From NCBI GenBank assembly GCA_964439625.1, contig CAYTPI010000019.1, forward strand, positions 1-64,000: DNA of 64,000 nt, read 5' to 3'. The stretch comes from CAYTPI01 sp964439625. GTDB lineage: Bacteria; Chloroflexota; Anaerolineae; Aggregatilineales; UBA3940. The translations under genes and the position numbers were made by a program. The stretch's first letter is position 1. Each line of letters begins with the position of its first letter. The notes under the pieces were generated by a model that saw only the letters and a program-made list of their open reading frames with translations, was not told where the DNA came from and did no database searches. This document shows positions 53,921 through 62,692 of this stretch, one piece after another.

Positions 53921-55601
53921 CGGGGTGCCATTGGGCCTGATAGATAATCAATGAGCCGACTTCCTCGGCTGGGCAAAGCCGTTCAGTCTGCTTGGCGGCT
54001 GCATCAATCGCGTTGATTTCAGCCGCATCCAATAGATCACGATGAAGGATGATATAGCCAATGCGCCAAGTGGCAACTGCATCAGCAAATTGCGCGCTCT
54101 CCTCGTCTGAGAGGGCGCTATCGGCCTCGATATTCAAAAAGGCCAAACCATCATACGCAGCTTCGAGTTCAGGCTCTGGGTAGGGAACACGTCCATAGAT
54201 CAAACGTTTTTGATGAAACACACCGTACACACTAGCAAGGCTGGCGCCACGCTCATCTTGAAGTGCTGAAGGATAATGTAAGATAAGATAGTCCTCTGGC
54301 TGCGAATCCATCTCCCGCAGCAACGCCAATTCATCAGGCGCAACAAGCTGTTCGGTGCGGACCGGCTCAGCCACCGTGACGACCAACAATATTCCGATCA
54401 AATAGATGGCAGCTACCCCAGCCCATGCGTACCAGCTTGGGCGCTGAGTCAGCCAATCGTTGAAGACAAGGCCTGCATACATGCTCAGCATCAAGATGGA
54501 TGGCCCCAGCAGCACCTCCGGCGCGTAAATCGGCAGGTAGTCAACACCCGCAATCGCCGAAACGACAACCAGCGGCTCAGGGATGAGGCGCTGGCCAACC
54601 AGCAAAGCCACAAAGCCCAGCACAGCCAAATGCAGATGACGGCGCTCGTTGGCCCCGACCAACACCACCGCGGCAGCAGCAGCCGTTAGGGGCAGCAGCA
54701 CCGTTTCGATTAGTGCGACTGGCAAACTGATGCTTTCTGCCCGGAACAACTCAGGTGAAGAGAAAGCGGCTTCGAACCCTTGCATGCTGCGCACCACGTT
54801 AGGTAGCGGGTGAATGAGCAGAGCGGCAATGATTAAAAAAGTCATCAATCCAAACTGCAACATCTGTGGCTCCTGCTGTTCGTCGCTCGTATGCTTGCGA
54901 ATATCCGTCAAGTACAGCCAAATGCCTAACGGCAGCCACACACCAAGTAACCCGGCGAACTGCTGCATACCGCACAGCAGCGTTAGGATCAGTGTCAGCC
55001 CCACCCACAGCGCATTGAGCAGCGTTTGCTTGCCCTTCCAGCGGTAGAGCGCAATCAGCGCCAGTGGCAGCCCGAATGACGAAGCCAGAATGACATCGCT
55101 GGAGCGCAGTGCATCAATGTACCATGTTGAAAAAGTAAACAGTCCAGCAACACCCAATGCCAAGATTGGGTGGGTGCCCAAGTGACGCGCCAGCAGCACA
55201 ATCGAGAAGAAAGTTACAACAACCCCCACCACCAGCACAAGGTTGAAGGACAAAACCGGCTGTTGCGTGATGAGGTTGATCAGGCTGAAGAACAACGACT
55301 GCAACAACGGTGCATACAGCAGATAGTTTTGCAAGTAGGGGGCCGTCGCATAGGCTGAGAAAGTCGGTGTTTCTGCCAGGCCGATGCTATACGTAGGCCA
55401 CCACGTATGCCACAGGTACAGGGACGCATCGTGCAGATCACCCAATAGCCCGAACGATAGACCCAGCGCCTGCCGCTGGAGTGAAAACCCAATCAAGACG
55501 AGGGCCAGCCCCAGCGCAAGCAGCCAGTAAGGCACAGGCAGGCGATTGTGTTGTGTCTTAGTTTCGATCATGGAATGCCGACTTTCGGCGTTTGAATTCA
55601 T
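53910..55601 (-). CDS. Polytopic GT-C-like membrane protein
   Basis: 563 residues, about 11-12 helices. The outer loop GDLHDASLYLWHTWW and WPTYSIGLAETPTFSAYAT resemble the YfhO/GT-C type of membrane enzymes (acidic residue followed by His/Trp). The last 150 residues are soluble (LREMDSQPEDYLILHYPSAL, then IGYIILHRDLLDA) and similar to the end of other GT-C proteins where the phrase YIILHR is common. It sits between two paralogues of set B with overlaps of 4 and 11 bp, so the three are one operon. No substrate can be named. Confidence 0.7.
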   Translation of the reverse strand: MNSNAESRHSMIETKTQHNRLPVPYWLLALGLALVLIGFSLQRQALGLSFGLLGDLHDASLYLWHTWWPTYSIGLAETPTFSAYATAPYLQNYLLYAPLLQSLFFSLINLITQQPVLSFNLVLVVGVVVTFFSIVLLARHLGTHPILALGVAGLFTFSTWYIDALRSSDVILASSFGLPLALIALYRWKGKQTLLNALWVGLTLILTLLCGMQQFAGLLGVWLPLGIWLYLTDIRKHTSDEQQEPQMLQFGLMTFLIIAALLIHPLPNVVRSMQGFEAAFSSPELFRAESISLPVALIETVLLPLTAAAAAVVLVGANERRHLHLAVLGFVALLVGQRLIPEPLVVVSAIAGVDYLPIYAPEVLLGPSILMLSMYAGLVFNDWLTQRPSWYAWAGVAAIYLIGILLVVTVAEPVRTEQLVAPDELALLREMDSQPEDYLILHYPSALQDERGASLASVYGVFHQKRLIYGRVPYPEPELEAAYDGLAFLNIEADSALSDEESAQFADAVATWRIGYIILHRDLLDAAEINAIDAAAKQTERLCPAEEVGSLIIYQAQWHPGGC

Positions 55602-57304
55602 GGAAGCGGTTGGATGGATGGGTGCACTTGCTGAACCCGCCTGTTCACATACTCTGCTTCAATCCGGGCATATGGATCGTATGTTTGCAGCGATGTTTCA
55701 TCCACTACAGCGAGGTCAACATTCGGGAGGAAGAGTCCCTTACTGAGCAGTTCGGTTGTGAGTTCAGGCGCAACATAGGTCAGGGTGTCGTCATCACGAG
55801 TTACAACGATCATCTCATCCCACCCATAGAAGCGATTTGTGTACAGTACGCCCCCTGCCAGCGGACTGTTGGAGGTCAAGCGGATGCCCTCGGCCTCAAG
55901 TGCCCAGCTTGCCACCACCAACGCGTTGTTTGAGACAACGCCTACTGCATTACCCTGGTAGAAATACCGCACGCTGAAATCGAAGCCGGTGCCTACCAGA
56001 TACGGCACTGGGTGACGGTCATCCTGTTCTAAAAACAGAATCAAGGTGTCTTCTTTAACCGTGGGCACTGCGTGGGTCATCGGGCGGAACAACTCCGCTT
56101 GATCCGTCCATACGGTGTCTAGTAGATAGTAATCGATCTGAGATTCACCCATTTGAACCACACTTACTGCGGCAATGACGGCAAGCAGTGAGACAGCACC
56201 CACACTTTGCAACCAACGAGTCGGCAGCACCTGCACCAGCAACACAATCAGGCTGGCGAGTGCAATAGCAGTGCCCAATGGTGCAATCGAATGGACGCGT
56301 TGAATGGTCTCACCGATGTTGGTCAACAAGAAGGCCAGCAAACCCAGAAACCAGACCGTCACACCGATGCCCAACCACAGGGCAGCAAAGCGTGCCATCT
56401 CAGTGCGGCCCTCGGACGGCACTTGCCAGAAGTGCACCATGGCCCACAGGCCGACTAATAGTACGATTGCGACCAGTATGAGTGACAGCCGATAGGCGTT
56501 CAATTTGGCGGCCTGTAACCAGAAGATCGGTTGGAGGGTAGCTTCAATCTGAAACAGGACACGCTGTATAAAGATGGCAGGCCGAAACGGTTCAGCATAA
56601 CCGCTGCTGTACGTTCGCTGGGTGATGCCTAAGATAGACAAGCCATAATAGGCTGCCCCCCCGGCGATCACAACACCCCATGCCGCCAGCTTCAGGAAGC
56701 GCTCGCGTGTGTAAACTCTGTCAAAGGCAAACACACCAACAGCCACTGCTGCCATCAACGGTAGACCCGGTTCACGAATGAAGATGGAAATGAGTCCGAG
56801 CGTGGCTGCGCCCAAAAACAAAGGCCAACTGGATGATCGAACAGAACGTATGTACAGCAAGAGGCTCGCCTGCATGATCACAACGCCAACTAAGTGATCG
56901 CTTGTCGAGTAGACGTTGCCCAGCCAGAACCAGTCTGGCACGACGTACAACAGATAGGTAAGCCCGACCAAATACGCAAACCACGAGCGGCGCACAAGTT
57001 GATCGATGATAAGGTAGAGAAGAAACCCGTTGGCAATGCGGGTTGCAACCAGCATAATGTAGCTTCCGAGTTGCTGTGCACCGAATACCTGCGCAAACAG
57101 CACCTGGGCAAAAAGTGCCAAAGGACGCCCACTATAATAGCCTACACGCCCATTGAGCGCTGAATAGAAATGGCCCCAATCATCGATGCCATCACGGTTG
57201 CCCATATCTACCAGCGTATAGAGGGCCAAAGTCAACAGTGTGAAGGTGGCAAGTGCCACCCAATGGCGCTGCTGCCAGTCTGACAGTTTAGGCGGCTGGC
57301 TCAT
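55598..57304 (-). CDS. Polytopic GT-C-like membrane protein (set B, copy 1)
   Basis: 568 residues. DMGNRDGIDDWGHFYSALNG begins the first outer loop after TM1 (about 14-34); YYSGRPLALF and VPDWFWLGNVYSTSDHL follow. The soluble end (about 420-568) contains YLVGTGFDFSVRYFYQGNAV and ends YDPYARIEAEYVNRRVQQVH, matching the end of copy 2 and of the stump next to it. Its ATG overlaps the stump's stop (TAATG), showing that a third copy once headed the operon. Confidence 0.72.
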   Translation of the reverse strand: MSQPPKLSDWQQRHWVALATFTLLTLALYTLVDMGNRDGIDDWGHFYSALNGRVGYYSGRPLALFAQVLFAQVFGAQQLGSYIMLVATRIANGFLLYLIIDQLVRRSWFAYLVGLTYLLYVVPDWFWLGNVYSTSDHLVGVVIMQASLLLYIRSVRSSSWPLFLGAATLGLISIFIREPGLPLMAAVAVGVFAFDRVYTRERFLKLAAWGVVIAGGAAYYGLSILGITQRTYSSGYAEPFRPAIFIQRVLFQIEATLQPIFWLQAAKLNAYRLSLILVAIVLLVGLWAMVHFWQVPSEGRTEMARFAALWLGIGVTVWFLGLLAFLLTNIGETIQRVHSIAPLGTAIALASLIVLLVQVLPTRWLQSVGAVSLLAVIAAVSVVQMGESQIDYYLLDTVWTDQAELFRPMTHAVPTVKEDTLILFLEQDDRHPVPYLVGTGFDFSVRYFYQGNAVGVVSNNALVVASWALEAEGIRLTSNSPLAGGVLYTNRFYGWDEMIVVTRDDDTLTYVAPELTTELLSKGLFLPNVDLAVVDETSLQTYDPYARIEAEYVNRRVQQVHPSIQPLP

Positions 57305-57552
57305 TAATCGAGTTCTTGCAGCGGTGGGTAGACGCGCTGTACTTTGGGGGGAACATAGCCCGGATGAATACGCTCAGATGGTGCATAAGCTGCTTCAGCT
57401 TCCCTATCAATCAGGCTGATATTAATCTCCGGGTCAAAGATGCCGAAATGCCTTACAATCTGCATCTCAGACTCTACATACCTTGCAGCCTGTTCGCTTG
57501 GCTGCGTAACGTCAGTGATTAATATTGTACATGCTGCTAAGCTAGACCACAA
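57304..57552 (-). pseudogene. C-terminal stump of a third set-B membrane protein
   Basis: The about 80 residues here match only the C-termini of the two neighbours: ILITDVTQPSEQ aligns with IVVTRDDDTLTY, FGIFDPEINISLID with FGVFNDYVDLSVIG, and YAPSERIHPGYV plus QRVYPPLQELD with YAPYERIRPGYV plus QQVYPPLLDLN. A stop lies just upstream (about 57597) and the about 490 N-terminal residues are missing. It keeps the operon-style overlap with the next gene. So it is a deletion remnant, though it could still give a short peptide from the TTG at 57549. Confidence 0.75.
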
Positions 57553-57640
57553 GCTGAAGCCAGACCGAGCCCTGACCCGTTCTGAGACTACACTTTAAAT
57601 ACTGAACATCTCTCAACAGGCAAGCAGAAGATGCGCTACC

Positions 57641-57814
57641 TTATCCCTCCTCTTCCTGAAGCTTTTCAATCACCTCTAGATCGCGCTGATAGCTGCGCCT
57701 ACGGATGAAGAGCGACACTAGATACACCAGCCCAATCGCTCCCATCACCCCATAACCGATGATCAGGCCATCGGTTGTATCTGGCGGGGGTTGTTGTAGT
57801 AATACACGGAGCAC
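57641..57814 (-). CDS. CcmD-like small membrane protein
   Basis: 57 residues from the GTG at 57814, whose first base is the last base of the ccmC stop (TAGTG), so the two are coupled; the frame is open to 57898 inside ccmC. One TM (about 17-38, LIIGYGVMGAIGLVYLVSLF) is followed by a basic RRRSYQRDLEVIEKLQ tail, the CcmD pattern. CcmD helps release holo-CcmE from CcmC in heme delivery. The C-terminus ends in EEEG. Confidence 0.65.
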   Translation of the reverse strand: MLRVLLQQPPPDTTDGLIIGYGVMGAIGLVYLVSLFIRRRSYQRDLEVIEKLQEEEG

Positions 57815-58572
57815 TAGGGGGTGTCCTGTTCTGCCCAGAACTTCATCTTGAGGGCATACACTTGCTGACCAAGGCGTTCTAAGCGCATCCGGTGCCACAT
57901 CAGCGTGAAGAAGACCACGGTAAATGTGCCGAAGCTGAACAACATCGCTTGCGTCATACGTGGGGCGAGGCCAAAGTCGCCTTCTGCAACGCCTGCACTT
58001 GACCCAACGACATACGGATGAATAGTGGACTCAACAAAGCGCACGCCGTAGTAGGTCATCACGACGCTGGCAAACGCGATGATCCCATAGACTGCCGCGA
58101 AGCGTGCCCGCCGTCCGGGGTCTTCAATGCCATTGCGCAGCATCAGGTAGGCCGCATAACTGAGCCACATCACAGCGGCGCTGGTCAGCTTTGGGTCCCA
58201 CGTCCAAGGGGCGCCCCAAGCGTACTGACCCCAAATCATGCCGCCAACAATAGCGATGGTTACTAAGGCGAGGCCAACCTCGACGGAGGCCAATGACAGG
58301 ACATCCCAGCGCTCATTTTTGGTGATCAAATAGACGATACCTGCAACAAGAACAACGAGAAAGGCGACAGCGCCGGCCCACGCGGCCCCAACGTGGAAGT
58401 AAAAGATTCGTTGTACTGCGCCCATTGTCAGTTCAGTGGGTGCATAAACGAAGGCCATATATGCGTTGGCTGCTAGCAAAATAACTGAAACAACGCTCAG
58501 AAGCGTCAGTGGTATGGGTAAAGTGGACTGATTCTTTTGGGCGTTGGTTAACGGTGCAGCGGAAGTTGCCAT
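57814..58572 (-). CDS. ccmC: Heme-handling cytochrome c biogenesis protein CcmC (CcsA family)
   Basis: 252 residues, six helices. The outer-loop His is in RIFYFHVGAAWAG, the tryptophan-rich heme loop is WGAPWTWDPKLTSAAVMWL (WxWDxxLT), and FVESTIHPYVV carries the second conserved His. It should present heme on the outside for c-type cytochrome assembly, as needed by the bc complex cytochrome c some 6 kb away. No CcmA, CcmB or CcmE gene follows within the window; downstream are ccmD-like and set-B genes. ATG at 58572. Confidence 0.88.
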   Translation of the reverse strand: MATSAAPLTNAQKNQSTLPIPLTLLSVVSVILLAANAYMAFVYAPTELTMGAVQRIFYFHVGAAWAGAVAFLVVLVAGIVYLITKNERWDVLSLASVEVGLALVTIAIVGGMIWGQYAWGAPWTWDPKLTSAAVMWLSYAAYLMLRNGIEDPGRRARFAAVYGIIAFASVVMTYYGVRFVESTIHPYVVGSSAGVAEGDFGLAPRMTQAMLFSFGTFTVVFFTLMWHRMRLERLGQQVYALKMKFWAEQDTP

Positions 58573-58708
58573 ACACTGCTTCTCCGATCAAATTGAATAA
58601 CGTATTGATAATAGTCTATCAATTTTACACAGGAGAAGACAGCCTCTGCTGAGACTCTGATGAGATGCTAAACTCATAGCGTTATTGGGTTGCTATGAAG
58701 GCGAACAT

Positions 58709-59257
58709 ATGAAAGTGACAGTCGGTGGTTACTACCTCGATGTCAAGCAAATTGAGGATGAGCAAACGGCGATGTCCATCGCACGGACAGCACCGCTTGG
58801 CTATCTGCTGCTGCAAGATGACTCGTCAGATAATGCAGATTGGTACGTTGTTAATATTGTCAGAGAGATTGGTGTGTTTAGTGTTCTCGTAAAGGCACCT
58901 GATACCGGCGCCAGCCCACATATGATGATCCATGAGGAAAGACAGCGTTTGATCATTGGCTACGGGCATTCGCTGTCGATCTTGAATGCAGCAATGTTTG
59001 ACGAACTCTTTTACTATGATGGTGGCAGTGCCTTCTATCAAATTTTTAGCTTGCGGCCCCAACACATTGATGATGTGTTTATTGGCTGGTTTGAAAACCG
59101 GATGGTTGCTCTCACCTATGAGGGCGAGGTGCTGTGGACATACGAAGCCGCTGCCATCATCACGGATGCTGTACTGATCGATGATGCCATTGAGATTCGC
59201 GTATGGAATAAAGATCACCCGCTGCTGCTTGAACTGTATGATGGCACAATCCGCTGA
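58709..59257 (+). CDS. Beta-rich hypothetical protein
   Basis: 182 residues from the ATG at 58709 (AAGG about 8 bases upstream; the frame is open to 58685). Soluble, no signal. It reads like a beta-rich sensor or immunity-type fold: GYLLLQDDSSDNADWYVVNI, RLIIGYGHSLSILNAA, LFYYDGGSAFYQIFSL, then GEVLWTYEAAAI and EIRVWNKDHPLLLELYDG. The repeated short strands with WTYE and LYDG hint at a propeller blade pattern but there are too few for a full one. Function unknown. Confidence 0.55.
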   Translation: MKVTVGGYYLDVKQIEDEQTAMSIARTAPLGYLLLQDDSSDNADWYVVNIVREIGVFSVLVKAPDTGASPHMMIHEERQRLIIGYGHSLSILNAAMFDELFYYDGGSAFYQIFSLRPQHIDDVFIGWFENRMVALTYEGEVLWTYEAAAIITDAVLIDDAIEIRVWNKDHPLLLELYDGTIR

Positions 59258-59270
59258 TGTGCTGTGCAGC

Positions 59271-59804
59271 CTAGTCTGGGCGGACGTTCTCAAAGCTGCC
59301 GTTGATTGTCACTGAATTGCCAGTAAGTGTAGGGTTTTGCATGTTGATGCATTGTTCGCCGTTCATACGGAAGGTGCCCGTCAGGAGCCGCCCGGCTTGG
59401 GTGATCTCGGCGCTGCCGCTAACCACCTCACAATTATAGACCTGCCCGGTCTCTGGATCACGATATTGAACGATACCCCCTAGGTTATTTTGCCCCATTT
59501 GAATTTCTCCCGGAAACTGTAGCGCGGCTAAGTATGCCTCGACCATGTCCGGATCACTGGGGAAGTAACGGAATTCAAGCACAGTACCGCCGTTATCCCA
59601 GTTGACCAAGCCATCCAGATTAGTAAAGCTGCGCCCCGGTGTAAAGGCCACGATGAAAGATGTGCCGCCAGAGAGCTGCGTAACTTCAATGGTGGTGATG
59701 GCATTAGAGGCTGGTGGTTGGTCTAGCCCAGTGCGGGTAGTCAGGATGCCGAGCGGCGCGCATAAAGTCAGTGCAGCAAGCAGTGGCAGAAATTGCTTCA
59801 ACAT
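59271..59804 (-). CDS. Secreted hypothetical protein
   Basis: 177 residues. Cleavable-type signal peptide at about 1-22 (FLPLLAALTLCAPLGILTT) without a standard lipobox. The mature part is beta-rich: ITTIEVTQLSGGTSFIVAFT, LEFRYFPSD, QVYNCEVVSGSAEITQAGRL, then GTFRMNGEQCINM and GNSVTINGSFENV. Two Cys could form a disulfide. The last part (about 125-175) looks like a small lipocalin- or META-like strand set, but I assign no family. It is convergent with the gene at 58709. Confidence 0.55.
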   Translation of the reverse strand: MLKQFLPLLAALTLCAPLGILTTRTGLDQPPASNAITTIEVTQLSGGTSFIVAFTPGRSFTNLDGLVNWDNGGTVLEFRYFPSDPDMVEAYLAALQFPGEIQMGQNNLGGIVQYRDPETGQVYNCEVVSGSAEITQAGRLLTGTFRMNGEQCINMQNPTLTGNSVTINGSFENVRPD

Positions 59805-59914
59805 AGGCCCCTTCAGCAGCTTTGAGTCGATTATGTCACTTAGATGACTGTAACCCTATTTTCTCATATTTTTAGCGGTGTGCAACGTCTTTTGGTTAAG
59901 GCTTTGTTGCATAT

Positions 59915-60571
59915 TCAATCATCTGCGACGATGCCATGCCGCAGCGCAAACACGGCGGCTTGTGTGCGGTCTTCCACATTGAGCTTCGACAGAATGGAAC
60001 TGACGTAGTTGCGGACGGTGCCCTCACTGAGGAATAAGCGACCCGCGATGTCCGAATTGGTCAAGCCATGGGCCAGTAGCTTAAGGATATCCATTTCACG
60101 GTTGCTGAGGTCGGTGGTCAGGTTGGATTGTACAGGAGGCCCGCCTTGGTTGACCTGCGCAAACAGGCGACCCGCGACGGATGGATCAATATGAGTTTTG
60201 CCTGCGACGGTGTCGCGAACAGCTTCGATCAATCGTTCGCGGGGCGTGTCTTTCAGCAAAAATCCGGCAGCCCCTGAACGAATAGCATCAAACACCCATT
60301 CATCTTCGGCGTAGGTTGTTAAGACCAACACCTTAATATCTGGATGCTGGCGCTTGAGTTCCCGTGTCGCTTCGACGCCGTTCATTAATGGCATTTTGAG
60401 ATCCATCAGGACAAGGTCAGGTGTATGTTCGGCAACCACCGCAACGACTTCTGCCCCATCGCCTGCGACGCCGACGACTTCAATGCCATTGGCAGCATTC
60501 AGAATGGCCCGCAGCCCTTCCGTCACTACAAATTGATCGTCACAGATAACGACGCGAATTGTGTCTGCCAT
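59915..60571 (-). CDS. NarL/FixJ-type response regulator
   Basis: 218 residues. Receiver domain: CDDQF acidic pair, phospho-Asp in LVLMDLKMPLMNGVEATREL, Thr in VLTTYAEDEW and Lys in LLKDTPRE. C-terminal LuxR-type helix-turn-helix (about 150-210): LSNREMDILKLLAHGLTNSD, then LFLSEGTVRNYVSSILSKL. It should bind DNA as a phosphorylated dimer. No sensor kinase gene lies next to it, unlike most NarL family members, so its partner is elsewhere. Confidence 0.93.
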   Translation of the reverse strand: MADTIRVVICDDQFVVTEGLRAILNAANGIEVVGVAGDGAEVVAVVAEHTPDLVLMDLKMPLMNGVEATRELKRQHPDIKVLVLTTYAEDEWVFDAIRSGAAGFLLKDTPRERLIEAVRDTVAGKTHIDPSVAGRLFAQVNQGGPPVQSNLTTDLSNREMDILKLLAHGLTNSDIAGRLFLSEGTVRNYVSSILSKLNVEDRTQAAVFALRHGIVADD

Positions 60572-60593
60572 GGGTCGATTTCCTCAGCTTGGC

Positions 60594-60974
60594 CTAGAAC
60601 TTTGGCTTATTCTTATTGATCAATTGGAAGGGAGTGCCACCTGCGAACCACTTCGAAGCACGGTTTTTCAAACCAAGATGATTGTAGCTTTGCATAATCT
60701 CTTCAGCCTGTGCTCGGCGGCTCTTCCAGACCCATGCTACGACAAGATAGCCATGTTCTGATTTGTCGTCCTTGTAAAATTGTTCGGCGACTTTCTCTGG
60801 TTCATCGAAGTTATAACGATCTGTGTTGACGCCGTTTTCGTCTGCTGGGTAGATGGTAATGCTGTGCCGTCCGGTACCACCCTTAACCAGATCATAAACG
60901 ACACGCTCTGCCGTCAGTTTATTTTCATAATGACCGACCATGGCACGAGCCACTGGTAGGATGTTAATTCCCAT
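60594..60974 (-). CDS. Small soluble hypothetical protein
   Basis: 126 residues, basic. I do not recognise it. Visible parts: a helix VARAMVGHYENKLTAERVVY, a strand SITIYPADENGVNTDRYNFD, and AWVWKSRRAQAEEIMQSYNH. No cysteine, signal or membrane segment. AGGAG lies about 11 bases before the ATG. It is divergent from the pyruvate kinase gene across 204 bp. Confidence 0.5.
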   Translation of the reverse strand: MGINILPVARAMVGHYENKLTAERVVYDLVKGGTGRHSITIYPADENGVNTDRYNFDEPEKVAEQFYKDDKSEHGYLVVAWVWKSRRAQAEEIMQSYNHLGLKNRASKWFAGGTPFQLINKNKPKF

Positions 60975-61178
60975 CGGTGTGCTGTCTCCTAATTAGTATT
61001 AAAACAATACTGCTTTTCGTACAGTATACCGCATCGTTAAACAAACCTTAAAGACGTCTTGACATAAAGGCTGTAGTAAAATGAAGCTGTTAACGCTGAA
61101 TTAAAAATCGGCTTTAAATGCCTCTGTAAAAGGAGTTAGATTCACCCCAAGTTTTACCATTGCGAAAGGAATTAGATA

Positions 61179-62678
61179 ATGCCATACGTACCAGTTAAGA
61201 TTACCGACCCAAGCGAACTACTCACTGAATTGAAGGCGCTACGGACTGCCGTGTATGAAGAAGGGCAGGTAACATACGCTCGTTGGAAGCCGTTCATTAA
61301 AAGAGAGCGCTTCAAGATGAGCGCTGAAAATCTTGCGTATTACCTCGCATTTCGCAGCCGCGATCTGCGAGATTTGCAGGCCGCATTACCACTGTGGGGC
61401 TTGTCGTCACTGGGGCGAGCGGAAGCCCGCGTATTGCAAAACCTGGACGCGGTGATTGCGACCCTCTCGGCAGTGATTGGTGCGCCAGCCGAAACACGCC
61501 CGCCACTAGAAGTTTTTGTTCAGGGGCCGGCAGCGCTAATGGCGAATGCTGAGGAACTGTTTGGTGTTCGCCCGGATAACCGCCGCGTGCGCATCATGGT
61601 GACGATGCCAGATTATGCCGCTGATGACCCGGCCTTCGTTAAGGATTTAGTTGAACGTGGGATGAATTATGCTCGCATCAACTGTGCCCACGATGACCCA
61701 GGCGCTTGGACAAAAATGATCGCGAACATTCGCAAAGCTAGCGCCGAAACGGGCCGTGGCTGTGGCATCCATATGGATTTAGGCGGGCCGAAAGTCCGCA
61801 CAGGGGCGATCAACCGGCTGCATGGGGAAAAGCGCGCTTATAAAGGGGATGGTATTCTGCTGACGCGTGGCCCTGTTGACACAATCGATGATCAAACCAT
61901 CAACTTCCAAACAATCACGTCGGAACCGGCTGTCATTGAACAGGCCCAGGTTGGGCAGGAAGTATGGATTGATGATGGCGAGATCGGCACCGTTATCGAA
62001 TCCAAGATGGATGACGCCTTGGTACTGCGCGTTACCGATGTAAGCACTAAAGGGTCTAAGCTCAAAGCAGAAAAGGGCATTAACTTTCCTGATACGGAAC
62101 TGAAGCTCTCACCGTTGACACCTAAAGACATCGAAGACCTTGATTACGTGGTCGAGCATGCTGATGCCATCGGCTATTCGTTCGTGCAGACGCCTGAAGA
62201 CGTTGACATGCTGCATGAAGCGATCAAATCACGGGTGGAGACAACGGATCGTCTCTACGAGCTGGCGGTGGTTGCCAAGATTGAAACCAAGCTAGCAGTC
62301 CGTAACCTGCCGGAACTGATAATCCGTTCGGCGGGGCAGCAGCCCTTCGGTGTGATGATCGCGCGCGGTGACCTTGCCGTTGAGATCGGCTACCAGCGCA
62401 TGGCGGAGATGCAAGAGCAGATTATGTGGATCTGTGAAGCGGCCCATGTCCCCGTAATCTGGGCGACTCAGGTATTCGAGAGTTTTGCGAAGCAGGGTAT
62501 TCCGTCGCGGGCAGAAGTCACAGATGCGGCTATGGGCGAGCGGGCCGAATGTGTGATGCTCAATAAGGGGCCCTTCATCCACGAGGTTGTTACGACGCTT
62601 GATGATGTCCTTAGCCGGATGCAGGCCCACCAGATTAAGAAGACGCCACAGCTTCGTGAACTGCGCTCTTGGCAGTAA
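61179..62678 (+). CDS. Variant pyruvate kinase with N-terminal extension
   Basis: 499 residues. About 130 residues of helical extension (ENLAYYLAFRSRDLRDLQAA, LSSLGRAEARVLQNLDAVIA) precede the pyruvate kinase barrel. Catalytic parts: MNYARINCAHDD, MDLGGPKVRTG, VAKIETKLAVRNLPE (Lys and Glu), ARGDLAVEIG (Asp), WATQVFESF (Thr) and SRAEVTDAA. The barrel ends in CVMLNKGPFI, and the usual C-terminal regulatory domain is missing. Two of the four classic K+ ligands are changed (Ser to Ala in INCAH, Thr to Leu in MDLGG). Probably converts PEP and ADP to pyruvate and ATP, or uses a related substrate. AAAGGA is 8 bases before the ATG. Confidence 0.82.
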   Translation: MPYVPVKITDPSELLTELKALRTAVYEEGQVTYARWKPFIKRERFKMSAENLAYYLAFRSRDLRDLQAALPLWGLSSLGRAEARVLQNLDAVIATLSAVIGAPAETRPPLEVFVQGPAALMANAEELFGVRPDNRRVRIMVTMPDYAADDPAFVKDLVERGMNYARINCAHDDPGAWTKMIANIRKASAETGRGCGIHMDLGGPKVRTGAINRLHGEKRAYKGDGILLTRGPVDTIDDQTINFQTITSEPAVIEQAQVGQEVWIDDGEIGTVIESKMDDALVLRVTDVSTKGSKLKAEKGINFPDTELKLSPLTPKDIEDLDYVVEHADAIGYSFVQTPEDVDMLHEAIKSRVETTDRLYELAVVAKIETKLAVRNLPELIIRSAGQQPFGVMIARGDLAVEIGYQRMAEMQEQIMWICEAAHVPVIWATQVFESFAKQGIPSRAEVTDAAMGERAECVMLNKGPFIHEVVTTLDDVLSRMQAHQIKKTPQLRELRSWQ

Positions 62679-62692
62679 AGAAAGACTAAGCT

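Noticed and set aside
61059..61082. TTGACA and TAAAAT as a promoter of the pyruvate kinase gene
   Set aside because: The spacing is only 12 bases, too short for a standard sigma-70 promoter.
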